In this document: positions 8,656-17,203 of the stretch, piece by piece
Layout of the letters: each line of letters opens with the position of its first letter
Numbering within the stretch: the first letter of the stretch is position 1
DNA from: Puniceicoccaceae bacterium 5H
Lineage (GTDB): Bacteria; Verrucomicrobiota; Verrucomicrobiia; Opitutales; Oceanipulchritudinaceae
Direction: 5' to 3'
DNA: 64,000 nt
Assembly (NCBI GenBank): GCA_009772895.1
Contig: WOUP01000001.1
Coordinates: 310,001 to 374,000, forward strand
Program-made: the position numbers and the translations under genes
Notes under the pieces: model-generated
The model's database searches: none
What the model was told of the DNA's origin: nothing
The model's input: only the letters and a program-made list of their open reading frames with translations

Positions 8656-9794
8656 CCGCGGTAAAAGGCGACCAGCTGTTCGATGACGTAATCCTGGTCC
8701 TCCGCGCTCAGGTGCGGGTGCACGGGCAGGGCGAGGACTTCCAGCGCGGCCTTCTCGGCCTCGGGGAAATCGCCGTCCTTGTAGCCGAGGTAGGCAAAGC
8801 ATTCCTGCTGGTGCAGCGAGAGCGGATAGTAAATCGCGGTGGAGACGCCACGCTCCTTCAGAAAGGCCTGAAGCTCGTCACGGCGGTCCGTCCGGATGAT
8901 GTACTGGTTGTAGACGTGACGGCTCTGACGGTTCTTCAGAGGTTTGAGGTGGCCTTCACTGATCAGGCCGGTCTGCTTCAGACCCTCGTTGTAGCGGGCG
9001 GCGTTCTTTTGGCGGGCTTCCGTCCACTGGTCGAGGAAGGGCAGCTTGGCGCGCACCACGGCTGCATGGATAGTATCGAGGCGGAAGTTACCGCCGATGA
9101 CCGAGTGGTAGTATTTAGGCTCGGCACCGTGCACGCGCAGACGCTGCAGGCGTTGCGCCCGTTCTTCATCCTGCGTGGTGACGATGCCCCCATCACCCAG
9201 TGCGCCCAGATTCTTGGCCGGGAAGAACGAGAAGGCCCCGTAGTGGCCGATCGAGCCCGAACGACGCCCTTCTTCTTCCGCGCCGATGCCTTGGGCGCTG
9301 TCTTCGATCAGGATCAGGCCCCGCTGGTCGGCCAGGGCCTTGAGCTTGGCGGTTTCCGCCATCTGACCGTAGAGGTGGACCGGAATGATCGCCCGGGTGC
9401 GGGGCGTGATTGCGGCCTCGACCTTGGAGGCGTCGATATTGCAGGTCTCGGGATCGATGTCCACGAAGACGGGCTTGGCGCCGACGCGGCTGATGCAGCC
9501 CGCGGTCGCAAAGAAGGTAAAGGGCGTGGTGATGACTTCATCACCCGGGCCGATTTCTTCCGCCATCAGCGCGATCAGCAGCGCATCGGTCCCGGAGGAG
9601 ACGCCCACGCCATACTCGGCCTGGCAGTAAGCCGCGACGTCTGCTTCGCAAGCGCGAACGTCCGGGCCGTTAATGTAGGCTCCTGAATCGACCACGCGGT
9701 CGATCGCTTCGCGAAAGGCCGGGCCGACATCCTGGTGATGGGCCTGTAAATCGAGGAGCGAAACTGAGCGAGAAGGAGAAGAAGCGAGTGTCAT
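8652..9794 (-). CDS. wbpE: DegT/DnrJ/EryC1/StrS aminotransferase (WbpE type)
   Basis: A 380-residue PLP-dependent sugar aminotransferase. Motifs are VSLLDLQAHHQDVGPAF at the N-terminus, GVSSGTDALLIALMA, ITTPFTFFATAGCI, LIEDSAQGIGA, and SFFPAKNLGALGDGG with the Schiff-base lysine. WbpE transaminates C3 of UDP-3-keto-GlcNAcA, which fits the WbpA, WbpB and WbpD homologues just upstream. The ATG at 9794 was chosen because the frame further upstream (to 10004) overlaps the acetyltransferase gene and does not resemble the family. Confidence 0.88.
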   Translation of the reverse strand: MTLASSPSRSVSLLDLQAHHQDVGPAFREAIDRVVDSGAYINGPDVRACEADVAAYCQAEYGVGVSSGTDALLIALMAEEIGPGDEVITTPFTFFATAGCISRVGAKPVFVDIDPETCNIDASKVEAAITPRTRAIIPVHLYGQMAETAKLKALADQRGLILIEDSAQGIGAEEEGRRSGSIGHYGAFSFFPAKNLGALGDGGIVTTQDEERAQRLQRLRVHGAEPKYYHSVIGGNFRLDTIHAAVVRAKLPFLDQWTEARQKNAARYNEGLKQTGLISEGHLKPLKNRQSRHVYNQYIIRTDRRDELQAFLKERGVSTAIYYPLSLHQQECFAYLGYKDGDFPEAEKAALEVLALPVHPHLSAEDQDYVIEQLVAFYRG

Positions 9795-9819
9795 GGATTG
9801 AGAAGGAAAGGTGGAATGC

Positions 9820-10467
9820 TCAGGGATTGTAGTGCGAGTAAGCTTCCTGGCCGGTGGCGAGCGTTTCGGGCAACGGGTCCTCATCCGAGAGGTCGAGACA
9901 GTAGAGTTCGCCCTCATCGTTGATGGTGTAGCGCAGCCCGGACTCGGGGCAGGTCCAGATACCGTTTTGGGCATCACGGAGCGGGTGCCCGTGACGGCTG
10001 ACAAAGCCAGCGGGACGAGCGGGAACTCCCAGCATGAGGGTGTAGGGCGGCACGTCTTTGGTCACAACCGCACCGGCTCCGATCAGGCAATAGCGCCCGA
10101 GCGTGGTGCCGCAGACGATGGTGGCGTTGGCCCCGATCGTGGCGCCGCGCTCGATCTTCGTCTGCTCATAGAGGTGCCGCCGCGAGACCTGCGAACGCGG
10201 GTTGCTGATGTTGGTCAGCACGCAGGAGGGCCCGAGGAAGACGTCGTCTTCGATTTCGGTGCCTTCGTAGACGGAGACATTGTTCTGAATCTTTACCCGA
10301 TTGCCGATCTTGACGTTCGGCGCAATCATCACGTTTTGACCGAGAGAACAGTTTTCACCGATCTCCGCTCCGGCATTGACGTGCGTAAAATGCCAGACGC
10401 GCGTCCCGTTGCCGATTCTGGCCCCGTCGTCGACCACTGCACTTTCGTGAGTCTTGTAGCCGCTCAT
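9820..10467 (-). CDS. wbpD: Left-handed beta-helix N-acetyltransferase (WbpD type)
   Basis: A 215-residue protein dominated by hexapeptide repeats (for example IGNGTRVWHFTHVNAGAEIG, IGENCSLGQNVMIAP, IGANATIVCGTTLG), so it is a trimeric LbH acyltransferase. WbpD acetylates the C3 amine of UDP-GlcNAc3NA using acetyl-CoA. The ATG at 10467 makes an ATGA overlap with the oxidoreductase stop. The tail (about residues 170-215) is less repetitive and contains a 'GIWTCPESGLRY' stretch. Assignment to WbpD rather than another sugar acetyltransferase rests on the neighbouring genes. Confidence 0.87.
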   Translation of the reverse strand: MSGYKTHESAVVDDGARIGNGTRVWHFTHVNAGAEIGENCSLGQNVMIAPNVKIGNRVKIQNNVSVYEGTEIEDDVFLGPSCVLTNISNPRSQVSRRHLYEQTKIERGATIGANATIVCGTTLGRYCLIGAGAVVTKDVPPYTLMLGVPARPAGFVSRHGHPLRDAQNGIWTCPESGLRYTINDEGELYCLDLSDEDPLPETLATGQEAYSHYNP

Positions 10468-11492
10468 AGTGACGCTACCTCCAAATTGGCGAGATCGACC
10501 TTGGCCTCGGCATCCATCGAACGCTGGCAGGCTTCGAGCGTGCGCATGACCAATTGGCCGGACTGACCGTCGGTGAAGGGCTGCTTGCGATCCTGCATAC
10601 ACTGCAGGAAGTGCTGACACTCGGCCTTCAACGGCTCCTGTTCGGGATAGTCGACGATTTCGGCCGAGACCTTCTTGGCCACCGGTCCACGTTCGCCGAA
10701 CTCCACCTGGTGGGCGAAGAGCTGTAGCTTGCCTTCGGCCAAGGTATCGTCAAAGACGGCCATACGTTCTTCGCCGACCACGACGATGCGCTGTTCCTTG
10801 AAAGGGTTGAGCCAGCTGGCCTGCAGGTAACCTTGTACCCCGCCCGGGAAGTTAAGGTGGGCGTGCACCACGTCGGCAACTTCGGGTTGGATAAAGGCCT
10901 GGCCGTGGCATTCCACCGACTCGGGCTCGGCACCGGCCAGCCGTAGCATGACGGACAAGTCGTGCGGTGAGAGGCTCCAGAGCGCATTCTCCGCCGTGCG
11001 GATCTTGCCCATGTTCAGGCGGCGGCACTGGATGTAGCGTAGCTTGCCCAACGCACCTTCTGCCACGAGCTCGTAGAGACGGCGGACGGCTGGGTGGTGC
11101 TCGAGCAGGTGCCCGACCATCAAGAGGCGATCGTGCTCCGCCGCTGCCGCGACCAGGCGTTCGCCTTCGTCGGCATTCATGGCCATCGGCTTTTCGACCA
11201 TCACGTCCTTGCCGGCAGCAAAAGCTTCACAAGCCAGGTCGTAATGGGTGGGGGCAGGGGTCGCGATGACGATTCCGTGGATGTCATCGCGACTCCAGAG
11301 GGCGCTCGGGTCTGCCAGGATCTCCGCTTCAGGCGCCAGCGAGTGCGCTTCTTCGCGGCCCTGCGGTGAGGGATCGACCACCACCGACAGGGCGCCAAGC
11401 TGGGAGAAATTTCGCACGAGGTTGCGGCCCCAGTAGCCGCAACCCAAGACGGCAACCCGACGATCCAGGTTGTTCAGCGAGGATAAGGACAT
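10464..11492 (-). CDS. wbpB: Gfo/Idh/MocA-family oxidoreductase (WbpB type)
   Basis: A 342-residue NAD-dependent dehydrogenase. The Rossmann motif VAVLGCGYWGRNLVRNF is at the N-terminus, then IVIATPAPTHYDLA and the conserved VMVEKPMAMNADEG with the family's E-K-P. WbpB oxidises C3 of UDP-GlcNAcA to the 3-keto sugar, passing electrons to 2-oxoglutarate by recycling NAD. It is placed between WbpA and WbpD homologues and coupled to the latter by ATGA. Confidence 0.88.
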   Translation of the reverse strand: MSLSSLNNLDRRVAVLGCGYWGRNLVRNFSQLGALSVVVDPSPQGREEAHSLAPEAEILADPSALWSRDDIHGIVIATPAPTHYDLACEAFAAGKDVMVEKPMAMNADEGERLVAAAAEHDRLLMVGHLLEHHPAVRRLYELVAEGALGKLRYIQCRRLNMGKIRTAENALWSLSPHDLSVMLRLAGAEPESVECHGQAFIQPEVADVVHAHLNFPGGVQGYLQASWLNPFKEQRIVVVGEERMAVFDDTLAEGKLQLFAHQVEFGERGPVAKKVSAEIVDYPEQEPLKAECQHFLQCMQDRKQPFTDGQSGQLVMRTLEACQRSMDAEAKVDLANLEVASL

Positions 11493-11500
11493 GTATGGGC

Positions 11501-12904
11501 TCAGGACTTGAAGAGCTGGCCTTCCTTGATGGAGGAGCCATGCATCGCGTTACGGGTATCGACGATCAGATCGGCCCAGTTGGCCAGCTCCTGATAGTCC
11601 ACGCTGTGGTGGTTCGTGGCGATCAGCACCAGGTCGAACCCGCGGAGGTTGTCCTCCGTCCATTCGATGGACTTCCAGCCGGTGTATTCCGGGTGCTCGC
11701 GGGTCTTGGGCACGACCGGGATGTGCGGGTCGTAAAAGGAAACTTCGGCCCCGTGGTCGCGGAAGTGGTCCATCAGCTCCAGGGAGGGAGACTCGCGCAT
11801 GTCGTCGACGTTCGGCTTGTAAGCCAGGCCGAGCACGAGCACCTTGCTGCCGGCAATGGACTTGCGGCGGCTGTTGAGCGCTTCCATGCAGCGCTGCATC
11901 ACGTAACGCGGCATCTGCGTATTGGTCTCGCCAGCGAGCGAGATAAAGCGCGTAAACTGGTTGTACTCGCGCGCCTTCCAGCTAAGGTAGTAGGGGTCGA
12001 TCGGGATGCAGTGACCGCCGAGGCCCGGGCCCGGGTAAAAGGGCATGAAGCCGAACGGCTTGGTCTTGGCGGCGTCGATGACTTCCCAGATGTCGATGCC
12101 CATGGCCTCGTAGACGACCTTGAGTTCGTTCACCAGCGCGATGTTGACCGAGCGGAAGATGTTTTCCAGCAGCTTGGTCGCTTCGGCCACACGGCAAGAA
12201 GAGACCGGCACGGTCTTTTCGATGGCCGCGCCATAGAGCGTGCAAGCGCGCTGCGTGCATCCTTGGGTAATGCCACCGATGACCTTGGGGATGCGCCCCA
12301 CCTGGCTCTGCGGGTTGCCCGGGTCTTCGCGCTCAGGCGAGAAAGCGAGGCAGAAGTCCCGACCGGCGACGAGGCCGGAGCCTTCTTCGAGGATCGGGCG
12401 CAGTTCGTCTTCCGTCGTGCCGGGATAGGTCGTCGACTCGAGCACGATCAGCTGACCGGCGCGGATGTGCGGCGCGATGGCGCGACCGGTGGCCAGCACA
12501 TACGTGAGGTCCGGCTCGTGATTCTTGTTCAACGGCGTGGGCACGCAGATGATGACGGCCTCGGTTTGGCCAATGGAGGCAAAATCCGTGGTGGCTTCGA
12601 AGTGCTTGCTCTCGATCTGCTCCTGCAGGGAGGCAGAGGCGATATGCTTGATGTAGCTCTCGCCCTTGTTGAGGTGCGTCACCTTCTCGTCGTCGATGTC
12701 GACGCCGTTGACGTGCAACCCAGCCCGGGCGAACTGCAGGGCCAGAGGCAGCCCCACGTAGCCCATGCCGATGATCGAGACGTTGGAGAAAGCGGCTTCG
12801 CTCTCCACCTGAACGTCGTGGTTTTCGCTAGGCGCGACCGGTTTCAGGTTGGAGACGTTCACGGGCTGCGAGGGAAGAGGACTGGGATGATTTGTTGTCG
12901 CCAT
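11501..12904 (-). CDS. wbpA: UDP-N-acetylglucosamine 6-dehydrogenase (WbpA type)
   Basis: A 467-residue nucleotide-sugar dehydrogenase of the UDP-Glc/GDP-Man family. It has NVSIIGMGYVGLPLALQFA (NAD binding), VIICVPTPLNKNHEPDL, VLESTTYPGTTEDEL, GGITQGCT and the active-site region GPGLGGHCIPIDPYYLSW with the catalytic cysteine. It makes UDP-GlcNAcA from UDP-GlcNAc, the first step of the ManNAc3NAcA pathway. Start choice is uncertain: ATGs at 12931 and 12904 both lie inside the end of the upstream kinase gene. The later one is given because it reduces the overlap to 77 bases. The roughly 40 residues before the Rossmann motif are not typical of the family. Confidence 0.88.
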   Translation of the reverse strand: MATTNHPSPLPSQPVNVSNLKPVAPSENHDVQVESEAAFSNVSIIGMGYVGLPLALQFARAGLHVNGVDIDDEKVTHLNKGESYIKHIASASLQEQIESKHFEATTDFASIGQTEAVIICVPTPLNKNHEPDLTYVLATGRAIAPHIRAGQLIVLESTTYPGTTEDELRPILEEGSGLVAGRDFCLAFSPEREDPGNPQSQVGRIPKVIGGITQGCTQRACTLYGAAIEKTVPVSSCRVAEATKLLENIFRSVNIALVNELKVVYEAMGIDIWEVIDAAKTKPFGFMPFYPGPGLGGHCIPIDPYYLSWKAREYNQFTRFISLAGETNTQMPRYVMQRCMEALNSRRKSIAGSKVLVLGLAYKPNVDDMRESPSLELMDHFRDHGAEVSFYDPHIPVVPKTREHPEYTGWKSIEWTEDNLRGFDLVLIATNHHSVDYQELANWADLIVDTRNAMHGSSIKEGQLFKS

Positions 12905-15053
12905 AGTAGTTGCGGTAAGTCTTTTCGTCATAGAAGCCGTAGAACCCGTATTGTTGGGTGCGGCTGGTCTTGGTCTGGTTAAAGATCACGCCGAGGACGC
13001 GGCCAGGCGTGTGGTCAATGCGCTCGAGGAGGTACTTCACCTTGCGGCGATTGACGTGATTGTGCTTGGCCACGAAGAGCGTTTCATCCGCTTGGCTGGC
13101 CAGGAAGAGCGCATCGGAGAAGCCACCGACCGGCGGGGTATCGATGATGATCTGGTCATATTGATCGCGCAGACGGAGCAGCAGATTGTGGAACTTCTGC
13201 GACTGGAAGAGCTCGGAGGCCTCCTGCGTCACACCGCCGCTGCGGAGGACGTGCAAGTAGGGGCTTACCTGGCGGACTTGCAGCAGCGGGTCGTCGACCA
13301 GCTTCTCGGCATCGGTCGGCATTTCACCGCTTTCCATCCAGGGGATGAGGCCGGCGTCGTTCTTCAAGTCGAAGAAACGGTTGATCTGGGGACGACGCAG
13401 GTCGCAGTCGATCAGCAAGGTCCGGGCATGGTGCTTCGCAAAGCAGCTCGCGAGGTTGGAGGCCACGAAGGTCTTGCCTTCGCCCGGCAGCGTTGAAGTG
13501 ATCACCGAGATGCGGGGCGGGCTGGCCTCGCTCATCAGCATGATCTGGCTGTAGATCGAGCGGAAATACTCGCGGGCTCGCGGATTCTCGTTGTCGAGCA
13601 CGATCTTGGCCCGCTTCTCGGGATTGTTGCCCTTCACCATCGGGATTTCGCCGAGGAAGCTCTTTTGCAGGAAGCTGCCGACATCCCACTCGGTCTTGAG
13701 CTTGTTATCGAAGGCTTCCATCGCCAGCGGAATGCCGATCAGGATCAGCAGGAAGAGCATGGCCGAAGAGGCGATGACCTTGTTGCGGTCGGGCGTAAAG
13801 GGAGCTCCGGCGGGTTGGGCTTCATCCACCACGCGAGCGTCCACATTGGAAAGTTGGCTCGAGACGTTCGTCTCGTTGAGACGGGCCATCAACTGGTCGA
13901 AGAGGCGCTGATCGCTTTCGATCTGGCGGCGCAGGACGTTGTACTGGATCGCCTGCTTGTCGCGCTTCAGGGCGTCCTGCTCGGCAGCGTCCAGTTCGGT
14001 CCGAAGCTTGTCTTCGCGTTCCTGGGCTTCCGCCAGCTGATTGCGCAGATCGGTGACGCGGCTCTTGATCTGCGTTTGCAGCATCTTTTCCAGGCCGTCG
14101 ATCTGCTTCTGGTTCTCGATCATGCGCGGGTGGCGCTCGAGATACTTGGTCGCCAAGGTTTCACGTTCGGCCTTGGCCTGAGCCAGCTTCGTGGCGGTGG
14201 CGTCAACGGCGCTGCCTTCGGAAATCGCGGGTATTTCCAGCAGATTATTATCGTTGTCGAGCGCATTCTCGACCTCACTAACCTTGGCGGCGGCGGCGAG
14301 TTTGGCCACGCGAGCCTTTGTCACCGCGCCGTTGAGCTCCTTCATGCGCTCGAGCACGATGTTCTGGTTTTCCTCGAGCGAGACGAGGTTGTGCTCCTGA
14401 CGGTACTGCTGGAGCTTCATTTCGCTCTCTTCAATCTTGGAGCGCAGTTCGTCTGCCTGCTCCTGCAGGAAGCCAATGGCCCGCTGGTTGCCCTGATCGC
14501 TACGCTCGTCGAGGTAGTCGATATACTTGTGGGCGTAGCGGTTGGCCAACAAGGCGGCTCCTTCTGCTGAGCGATGGCGGAACGTGATCCGGAAAATCGG
14601 GGCGCCGCTCGCATGGGAGATGGCCGAAGACTGGCGAATCACACTCGAGAGCGAGGGGACGTGCCCTTCTTCATCGGCATAAGGTTGCGTGAGCAGCTGC
14701 TTTTCATCCTCCGAGAGGGAATCCATCACGCGCTGCATGAACTGGCGGCTGGTGATCTGCTCCAGGTGAACCTGAAGGATCATGTCTTCCTTGCCGCGCA
14801 GCGAGTTGTCGACGACCTCCTCGATGTCCACGACCCGCTCGGGGGCCGTTTCGAAGAGCAGCGTGGTGGTGGATTGGTAAAGTCGCGGCTGAGACCAGAG
14901 GTAGGCCGCTAGCAGGCCGGCCGCCACGAGGGCGATGAGGGCGGCCCACCAAGCCCGCTCCCGCACGATCAGCATGTAATCCTGCAGCGTGCGCTTTGGT
15001 TCACGTTTGGGGGCTGTCGACCAGCCAGAAGGGTTGTTTTGATTGTCAGCCAT
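12828..15053 (-). CDS. Wzc-like polysaccharide co-polymerase and tyrosine autokinase
   Basis: A 741-residue inner-membrane protein. It has an N-terminal Wzz domain with a first membrane segment (WWAALIALVAAGLLAAYLW), a long periplasmic coiled-coil, and a second membrane segment near SSAMLFLLILIGIPLAMEA. The cytoplasmic BY-kinase domain follows, with Walker A STLPGEGKTFVAS, Walker A' LLIDCDLRRPQ and Walker B IIIDTPP. A tyrosine cluster (YGFYGFYDEKTYRNYYG) near the C-terminus is the autophosphorylation tail. It controls chain length and export with the Wza-like protein upstream. The ATG at 15053 gives a 25-base gap from that gene. Confidence 0.93.
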   Translation of the reverse strand: MADNQNNPSGWSTAPKREPKRTLQDYMLIVRERAWWAALIALVAAGLLAAYLWSQPRLYQSTTTLLFETAPERVVDIEEVVDNSLRGKEDMILQVHLEQITSRQFMQRVMDSLSEDEKQLLTQPYADEEGHVPSLSSVIRQSSAISHASGAPIFRITFRHRSAEGAALLANRYAHKYIDYLDERSDQGNQRAIGFLQEQADELRSKIEESEMKLQQYRQEHNLVSLEENQNIVLERMKELNGAVTKARVAKLAAAAKVSEVENALDNDNNLLEIPAISEGSAVDATATKLAQAKAERETLATKYLERHPRMIENQKQIDGLEKMLQTQIKSRVTDLRNQLAEAQEREDKLRTELDAAEQDALKRDKQAIQYNVLRRQIESDQRLFDQLMARLNETNVSSQLSNVDARVVDEAQPAGAPFTPDRNKVIASSAMLFLLILIGIPLAMEAFDNKLKTEWDVGSFLQKSFLGEIPMVKGNNPEKRAKIVLDNENPRAREYFRSIYSQIMLMSEASPPRISVITSTLPGEGKTFVASNLASCFAKHHARTLLIDCDLRRPQINRFFDLKNDAGLIPWMESGEMPTDAEKLVDDPLLQVRQVSPYLHVLRSGGVTQEASELFQSQKFHNLLLRLRDQYDQIIIDTPPVGGFSDALFLASQADETLFVAKHNHVNRRKVKYLLERIDHTPGRVLGVIFNQTKTSRTQQYGFYGFYDEKTYRNYYGDNKSSQSSSLAARERLQPETGRA

Positions 15054-15078
15054 GGCAGCGCCAAGCGAGTTGGGTTGA

Positions 15079-15699
15079 TTAAAATAGACGTTGAGGGACC
15101 ACGATGATGTCACCCGGATAGACGAAGTAGCCGTCGGCATTCGAAACGTCTTCACGGGCCTTCATAAACTTCTCGACATCTACGCGGATGGTGGTTTGCC
15201 GGCCGTCTTCGGTCGTGCGGGTGATTTTGACGTCGCCGGTGCTGGCGACCCCCGTAAACCCGCCGGCTCGCGAAAGGGCCTCCACGATGGGGATGCGGTT
15301 GGACTCGATCGGCAACGCGATCTGGCCCGGGCTGCGGACCTCACCAAAAATCGAAATTTCCTTTTTGGAATATTCGTCAACGGCGACCGTCACCTGTGGG
15401 TTGCGCAAGTAGCGCTCGTCTTTGAAGAGTTGCTCGATCTTTTGTTCAGCCTCTCCCACGGTCATCCCTGCGATCTCGATCCGCCCCAAGAGCGGAATCT
15501 GCACGCGCCCTTGCACGTCGATCCGCTGGTTGGTGGTCAGATCTGGGTTGTCGTAGACAGTGATGGTCAGGAGATCCTGCTGATTGAGGCGGTAGATATC
15601 GGCCTTGTTCGGGCCGGACTGCGCCATGACCGAGCTCGTGCACATGGCACCCACCCAGAAAACAGCGGCAGAGAGAAGGAAACGGAGAAGAGGAAGCAT
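15079..15699 (-). CDS. Wza-like polysaccharide export protein
   Basis: A 206-residue exported protein with an N-terminal signal sequence probably cleaved after SSVMA. A Poly_export domain follows (DIYRLNQQDLLTITVYDNPD) and then an SLBB domain containing ISIFGEVRSPGQIALP. It is shorter than E. coli Wza (about 380 residues) and has no clear lipobox, so it may provide only the periplasmic ring. The adjacent beta-barrel gene may then supply the outer-membrane pore; that division of labour is inference. It lies 10 bases downstream of the barrel gene. Confidence 0.9.
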   Translation of the reverse strand: MLPLLRFLLSAAVFWVGAMCTSSVMAQSGPNKADIYRLNQQDLLTITVYDNPDLTTNQRIDVQGRVQIPLLGRIEIAGMTVGEAEQKIEQLFKDERYLRNPQVTVAVDEYSKKEISIFGEVRSPGQIALPIESNRIPIVEALSRAGGFTGVASTGDVKITRTTEDGRQTTIRVDVEKFMKAREDVSNADGYFVYPGDIIVVPQRLF

Positions 15700-15709
15700 A
15701 GGAAGAGGT

Positions 15710-16903
15710 TTAGAACTTTTGTCGGAAGCCCAGCTTGAGGGTGTAACGCGTGTAATTGCTGGCCTCCAAATCCGAGTCTCGATCCATCCAGGAGGCCTCG
15801 CCGTAAAAGTTGGCGTCGTCCCAAAGGAGGTACGTAAACCCTTGGCGCACTACAAAGACGCTGTCGTCGCTGTCGCTGTCGTTGGAGCCGCTGAAGCGAT
15901 AGATGTCGTAACCGACGAACGAGAGCGTGGAGATCTTCGGATCCCAGGTTTTGCGCATTTGCAAGGCCACGCTCGTTTCGTTGTTCGTCCGGTTATCTAC
16001 AGTCGTGTTGTAGTCCTGGATCGCCGTCAGATTGAAGAGGATGTCCTCCCGATACTGCCAGCGAGCTTCACCCTCGAAGAAGATCGAATCGTTGTCTTTG
16101 CGGGTGACCGCCTGGCCGTTGCGCATCTGCTCGTCGTAGTTGCGCTGTTGCCAACCGATTCGGGCCTGGGTTTCGAGTTTTTCGCTCCAGGCGCCGCGGG
16201 CACCAACATAGACGGCATGGTCGGAATTATTGAGCTCCTCATCGTTGACGAGATCGGGAAACTCCATGATCGAGAAGTCTTCGATGTCGGTGTGACGATA
16301 ACGGTAGCCGGCCAGCAGGTCCCAACGCTCGGAATAGGCGTAGACGAGGTTGGTGGCACCTTCGTAGGTCTGATTGCCGATAAAGTTGTCGTCGTAGATG
16401 TTGGTATTCTGATAGCCGCCGATGAATTCAGAAGAGAGTCGGTCGGAGTAGTAGTAGACCAACAGGGCGTGCGCGTCGGTTTCCTCACCATGGATGCGAC
16501 TGCTGACCTTGCTGTTGATTTCGTTGAACTCGTTGTAGCCGGCTCGTGCATCGAAGTAGTAGCGACGATCTTCCTGATTCGGGAAGGACACCTGGATCGA
16601 CGATTTGATGTCCTGGGAGTTCTCTTCTTCGAACTCGTCGAAGTAGTTGAACTGGACACCCCCTTTCGCAACCAAGTGCACAATGCCGTATGCGCGCTCG
16701 TAGGAAATTGCCGGACGCACGGAAAAGACGGTGTCGTCCGGGCTATTCGCGTTGCCGAATACCGCGCTGTCGTAGGTGGCTTCAGCTTGCGCTTCTGCGT
16801 GGAAAAAGTTCCTAGGGCCTAATTGTGCCTCCAAATTCACCACTCCAACGGCGGTGAAGGCGAGCGTGCCAATCAGTAAACAGTTCTTTGAGGGACAATT
16901 CAT
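15710..16903 (-). CDS. Outer-membrane beta-barrel protein of the polysaccharide operon
   Basis: A 397-residue protein with a signal peptide (cleavage likely after VVNLEA). Most of the length is alternating amphipathic strands rich in Tyr, Asp and Asn. It ends in Phe (LGFRQKF), the usual outer-membrane insertion signal. It resembles the putative beta-barrel porin families (BBP2-like) often encoded with Wza/Wzc in Planctomycetota and Verrucomicrobiota. The ATG at 16903 is preferred over a TTG at 16930. As first gene of the operon it may form the outer-membrane exit for the polymer. Confidence 0.75.
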   Translation of the reverse strand: MNCPSKNCLLIGTLAFTAVGVVNLEAQLGPRNFFHAEAQAEATYDSAVFGNANSPDDTVFSVRPAISYERAYGIVHLVAKGGVQFNYFDEFEEENSQDIKSSIQVSFPNQEDRRYYFDARAGYNEFNEINSKVSSRIHGEETDAHALLVYYYSDRLSSEFIGGYQNTNIYDDNFIGNQTYEGATNLVYAYSERWDLLAGYRYRHTDIEDFSIMEFPDLVNDEELNNSDHAVYVGARGAWSEKLETQARIGWQQRNYDEQMRNGQAVTRKDNDSIFFEGEARWQYREDILFNLTAIQDYNTTVDNRTNNETSVALQMRKTWDPKISTLSFVGYDIYRFSGSNDSDSDDSVFVVRQGFTYLLWDDANFYGEASWMDRDSDLEASNYTRYTLKLGFRQKF

Positions 16904-17149
16904 AACGAGAAAAGAGAGTTGTCGCAGCAACGACGCCTCATCATCTGCAAAGATGAGACCAGAATGCTACGAAAAGTCATAAGTTGTTGTTTTTCAGGTT
17001 TAAGAAAAATGCCGGCTTGGCGCTGAAGGATAAACCCTCTGTCGGCCATGCACTCTGCATCTTCATTTGCGAAAACGGTGTTGCAGATTGTAGTTTGCAT
17101 TTCTTTAACGAGGCCCGTTCGCATTCTGCCTTGTTTCGGGCCAAAGAAA
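16904..17149. other. Leader region of the polysaccharide operon
   Basis: About 250 bases without a convincing gene. It lies upstream of the leftward polysaccharide operon and downstream of the glmS terminator, so it should hold the operon promoter and a long 5' leader. I could not identify a clear -35/-10 pair, a recognised riboswitch or a JUMPstart/ops element. Small open frames here have no supporting features. Confidence 0.4.
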
Positions 17150-17179
17150 ATGGCCGCCCGCTCGATAGAGGGCGACCAT
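17150..17179 (-). terminator. Rho-independent terminator of glmS
   Basis: On the minus strand a 10-bp stem (ATGGTCGCCC with GGGCGGCCAT, one G-T pair) closes a 10-base loop. It is followed by TTTTCTTT. It lies 25 bases past the glmS stop codon. Confidence 0.75.
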
Positions 17180-17203
17180 TGCAAAAGTTGCGGAAGATCC
17201 TCG

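Noticed and set aside
11366-12982. 538-codon open frame antisense to the WbpA-type dehydrogenase
   Set aside because: Entirely covered by convincing genes on the other strand; translation is Arg/His/Gly-rich with no motif.
16900-17184. 94-codon minus-strand frame in the polysaccharide operon leader
   Set aside because: It starts inside the glmS terminator, lacks a ribosome-binding site and has no recognisable features.
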